This document shows, in pieces, positions 18,375 to 21,278 of a DNA stretch of 21,278 nt. Source of the DNA: Saccoglossus kowalevskii (lineage: Eukaryota > Hemichordata > Enteropneusta > Harrimaniidae); the NCBI RefSeq assembly GCF_000003605.2, contig NW_003148779.1, positions 29,110 through 50,387 on the forward strand. Reading direction: 5' to 3'. A model generated the notes under the pieces. It searched no databases. It was given only the letters and a program-made list of their open reading frames with translations, and was not told the origin of the DNA. How positions within the stretch are numbered: the first letter of the stretch is position 1; each line of letters opens with the position of its first letter. Made by a program: the position numbers and the translations under genes.

Positions 18375-19557
18375 CTGAAATGTTAGCATAATAAAATATT
18401 CAGCGATGAAAGATTTCCAGTATTTCACAGGATACGTGTAAACAACAGTTACTTAGTCAGACCTTGTCACCAATAAATAGCGACTGAACGATTCTGTGCA
18501 TGTGGTGCAAATGATCGCAGGGACGCAGTAGGTTCACAGTATTGTTTCGATACGGTCTTGATCTCTGGACATCCATCAATAGACTTCCTCATGTCCTTCA
18601 CTAGTTTCGTCGGCACATGGCAGGTTAATCAAGGATGGTGGTGTGGCCGTAGTTGTCAGCAAATTGCTTGGGAAAATCGAATACGTCTTGAAACAAAACG
18701 TGAGCTACGACTTCAAATCAAGTACAATATGACAATATGAATTGTGTGGAATCTATGAACTGGATCCCCGTATGTTGGATAATATCAATTTATCAAATGT
18801 TGTCGGGATATACAGGATTGTCTCAAATTTTAATATGGAACATTTTTGTATGTCACCCTATCAATAAATGTGAACGTTGGTGGCGACATTGTGAACGTTG
18901 GTGGCGACAATGAAATCTTTCACCACAAATGTCTATCTGTCGTACGTATGGTGTTTCTATCGCCTTGTGACATCCCTGTTCTATAAAGGGACTTGTAAAA
19001 CTACAAAAAATGGACAAATTTATCGAGCGGCTTGTAGTATAGACCAGTGTGCAGAAATATGTTATGGACTTGTTACCTCAACTATTAAAGAGCACATACC
19101 GCGTATCATGGTAAGCATTGAGATTTGAACTTGGACTGAGACACCGCGCTATGAAATGATTCCAAATTGACGTAAACATCAAACTGTTTAAAGAAGCTTG
19201 CGCAGATTTCAAAGAAATTGCCAAATCTACATATAAAGCATACATTGTGTCGCTGGACGAAGAAGTAGGACATGGTGGATGACAACTTCTGCGAGAAACA
19301 CTAAATCTCGTATATTCAGTTATAGCGTTTGATGAAGAGAAAACACAGGAGGATATTCATAAAACAAACATTTTCAAAACGTACTTGAAATCATTCGTTG
19401 CCTTGACGATGACACTACAATAACGAGCTTGAAAGTACAGCTTACATAAACTTCAAGCACTTTTTCAATCTCGCTATTGAAAGCTATTAACACTGGTTAT
19501 CTCACTGTTATTACGTGTGCTGTAATTGGTTGAAATTCAGTCACATGACATTGAATA
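18375..19557. other. Region upstream of the visible TMEM135-like exons, nothing firmly identified
   Basis: It should be intron of the TMEM135-like gene. A short duplication (TGTGAACGTTGGTGGCGACA at 18869-18888 and 18890-18909) is present. A plus-strand frame at about 18901-19110 ends at a good donor (CATG|GTAAGC) and encodes a cysteine-containing segment (RAACSIDQCAEICYG) that I do not recognise. Scattered open segments continue to about 19420 with stops between them; they may be a decayed transposon gene. Confidence 0.4.
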
Positions 19558-19562
19558 TAAAA

Positions 19563-19653
<91 letters not shown>
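19558..19653. repeat. (AAAT)n microsatellite, about 24 units, uninterrupted
   Basis: About 96 bp of perfect AAAT repeats end at AAGTTTATTCTCC. Read on the minus strand it directly continues a LINE 3' end (AATAAACTTATTTATTT), so it is probably the expanded (TTTA)n tail of that element. Confidence 0.95.
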
Positions 19654-19924
19654 GTTTATTCTCCTTATTATAACCAATACAATAATAGAATCAAAAACTA
19701 AAGACAATGCAAGAACATAAGTGAGAATAGGATCGGAAAATAGCCGTCAAGTGACTGCTAATCTAGTCCGTTCCCATCTTCTTAAATAAATAGTCATAAT
19801 AATTAATTAATATTACATAGTATAGTAGTAATGGGTCTGTAGATTTAACAATGTCGTCACTAGCCAAAAAGCAAGGAAGGCAGAAAGGACACAAGCACCT
19901 ATCTATAATAACGATATAAACAAT
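19654..19924 (-). mobile_element. LINE 3' end (copy B), minus strand
   Basis: The minus strand carries a 3'-UTR-like sequence with GACTAGATTAGC, GCTATTTTCCGATCC and TTGCATTGTCTTTAG, ending AATAAACTTATTTA and running into the TTTA tail. The first two words are shared with the 3' UTR of the LINE at 11530-12815, so both belong to one family or related families. No coding part is recognised. The right boundary is uncertain. Confidence 0.6.
19730..19774 (-). other. Stem-loop in the LINE 3' end (copy B)
   Basis: GGATCGGAAAATAGC (19730-19744) faces GCTAATCTAGTCCGTTCC (19757-19774), with an inner GTCA-AG-TGAC hairpin between them. It corresponds in place and sequence to 11607-11647. Confidence 0.5.
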
Positions 19925-20450
19925 ATTACTATTAAAATAAAATTGTTTGAGACCACACAAATACCAATATTAACATATGGGGGGGGGGTATGGGGAGTAT
20001 GTACGAACAAAAACTGGGACAAGACAGAAACTGAAAAAGTCCACCTCAGATTCTGTATACACATTCTAAATGTGAATAGCAGATCAAGCAACATTGCAGT
20101 AAGAATGGATACCGGTAGATTACCATTGTTACACTTACTACACTATAAGGTTACAACTATTTTTAACATTGAAGAAAGACAACATAGCTTTCAATGCTAT
20201 GAAGGAAATGGAAACAAACAAAGAAAATGATTACTGGCTAACAAGACTCAACAAAATAGTGCATGAACATCAAATCCATATGGATATTACAAAAAAAATA
20301 GCAGCAAAGTACTGAATTAACATAGACATACAAAGAACATAATCTAAACTGAGGACTTACAGTTTATTCAAAAATTCAAGAAAGACATTAAACAGGAATA
20401 TTATTTACAACAATTCATTAAGGATGTAATAAAGCATTATTCTATTCTAT
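19925..20450 (+). mobile_element. 5'-truncated LINE (copy C): reverse transcriptase C-terminal segment and tail
   Basis: The plus strand encodes LFETTQIPILTYGG, VWGVCTNKN, KVHLRFCIHILNVNSRSSNIAV and GRLPLLHLLHYKV, the thumb region of a CR1/Jockey-like reverse transcriptase. After a frameshift come KENDYWLTRLNKIVHE and, past stops, KLRTYSLFK. The 3' end has AATAAA (20428-20433) and ATTCTATTCTAT, a short tandem tail typical of such elements. A ten-base G run (19979-19988) sits where the family has YG(A/S)E(V/I)WG. It is a relic. Confidence 0.82.
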
Positions 20451-21278
20451 ATCACACGGATGACGTCACTGAAACTGCTATGCAACGATATTGCGCATAA
20501 CACATTTTCGTTCACTGCACTGCCGCTGTTGCCTTCAACGATTTGAATGAACTTTAGCCATAGAGAGCATAGTAGTCTGAACACATTTCTCTGGACTCCA
20601 TTCACTGACTAGAATTTTTTAACGTCCAAACATTGAGGGCGCTTTCCCGACTTCATGGAAGAAATCATTGATCTAGCTACGTACTTCAAGAGATAGGTGG
20701 CTTAAATCAAAATTTTAGGTAAGTATTGTTTGAGAAGCCTATTTAATGTAAAATATTGTGCTGATTTCAAAAAAAGCACTCTTATTGACCCTACGTAAAA
20801 CAAAATTGCAATTTGGACCACATTTTGGTCAAAAAATTGTCATTTTTAGTCAAAATAAAAAAAAAAAAATTGTTTTGACATATGGGGGTCTGATGATGTG
20901 TATGTATGTTTAAAATGTAAGGAAACATATTATAGAAGTTGCATTAATAATTAAGAATGAAGATGTTGGTCATCACTTGGATATTTTCCTACAAAAATTG
21001 ACCAAAAGCACAATTTTTGGACAAATATTGACCAAATTCTATTTCATTGCATATGGAGATTCTTGTAATGTACAAAATATTATATAGAGATCGGCAAAAT
21101 ATTTGGCAGAACATAGATTTGGACCAAATTTAGATTTCTTATTTACATACCTTTAAAGGGAAATGTCTAATAAACATAATTATGATGTGTTCAGTATATT
21201 TATTTACTACAGCGACAATTGCCACATTTAATCTACAGCTAGTAATGAATATTTTATTTTTCTATATAAGATGGATGA
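20451..21278. other. AT-rich sequence at the right edge, nothing firmly identified
   Basis: A perfect CRE-type palindrome TGACGTCA lies at 20461-20468. A possible donor (TTTTAG|GTAAGT) is near 20718. From about 20790 to 21130 the words GACCAAA and TTTGGTC or TTTGGACC recur on both strands in A/T-rich sequence. No coding frame or RNA gene is seen. Confidence 0.45.

Overview
The window is nuclear DNA of an animal, AT-rich and full of repeats. Two genes with introns can be read, on opposite strands, and most of the rest is tandem repeats and broken transposable elements. Intron-rich genes, a lidless lipase of invertebrate type, LINE, LTR and MITE relics, and minisatellites in introns suggest a marine invertebrate. 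A hemichordate or another invertebrate deuterostome is my guess, with low confidence. There are no bacterial features: no operons, ribosome binding sites or CRISPR.

Left part (1-7640): the 3' half of a pancreatic-lipase-family gene on the + strand, in four exons (8-257, 2803-2933, 6585-6648, 7435-7640). Splice signals and phases all agree. The catalytic Ser, Asp and His are present, the lid loop is almost absent, and the protein stops without a PLAT domain. All three introns carry tandem arrays: 21-bp and 28-bp units in the first, a 2.4-kb array of 30-bp units in the second, and five near-identical 76-bp units in the third. The second intron also holds a 5'-truncated LINE with a perfect 15-bp target-site duplication.

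Middle part (7640-16037): intergenic DNA with no convincing gene. It holds an LTR-retrotransposon LTR on the - strand carrying a 304-bp tandem duplication (8097-8833), a related LTR on the + strand (14255-14727), two copies in opposite orientation of a MITE bounded by TTAA (10324-10587, 15369-15675), and a decayed LINE with a reverse transcriptase domain (about 11530-12815, - strand).

Right part (16038-21278): the last three exons of a TMEM135-like (Tim17-superfamily) membrane protein on the - strand (18374-18251, 18105-17627, 16533-16038). Beyond it lie an (AAAT)n tract of about 96 bp joined to a LINE 3' end (- strand), a second LINE 3' fragment (+ strand), and AT-rich sequence.

The two genes show no functional link. 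The lipase product is probably secreted and acts on glycerolipids or phospholipids, while the TMEM135-like protein is probably an organelle membrane protein. I found no clearly new system. The points most worth checking are the domain order of the TMEM135-like protein, the higher-order structure of the 30-bp array, and a stem-loop shared by two LINE 3' ends.
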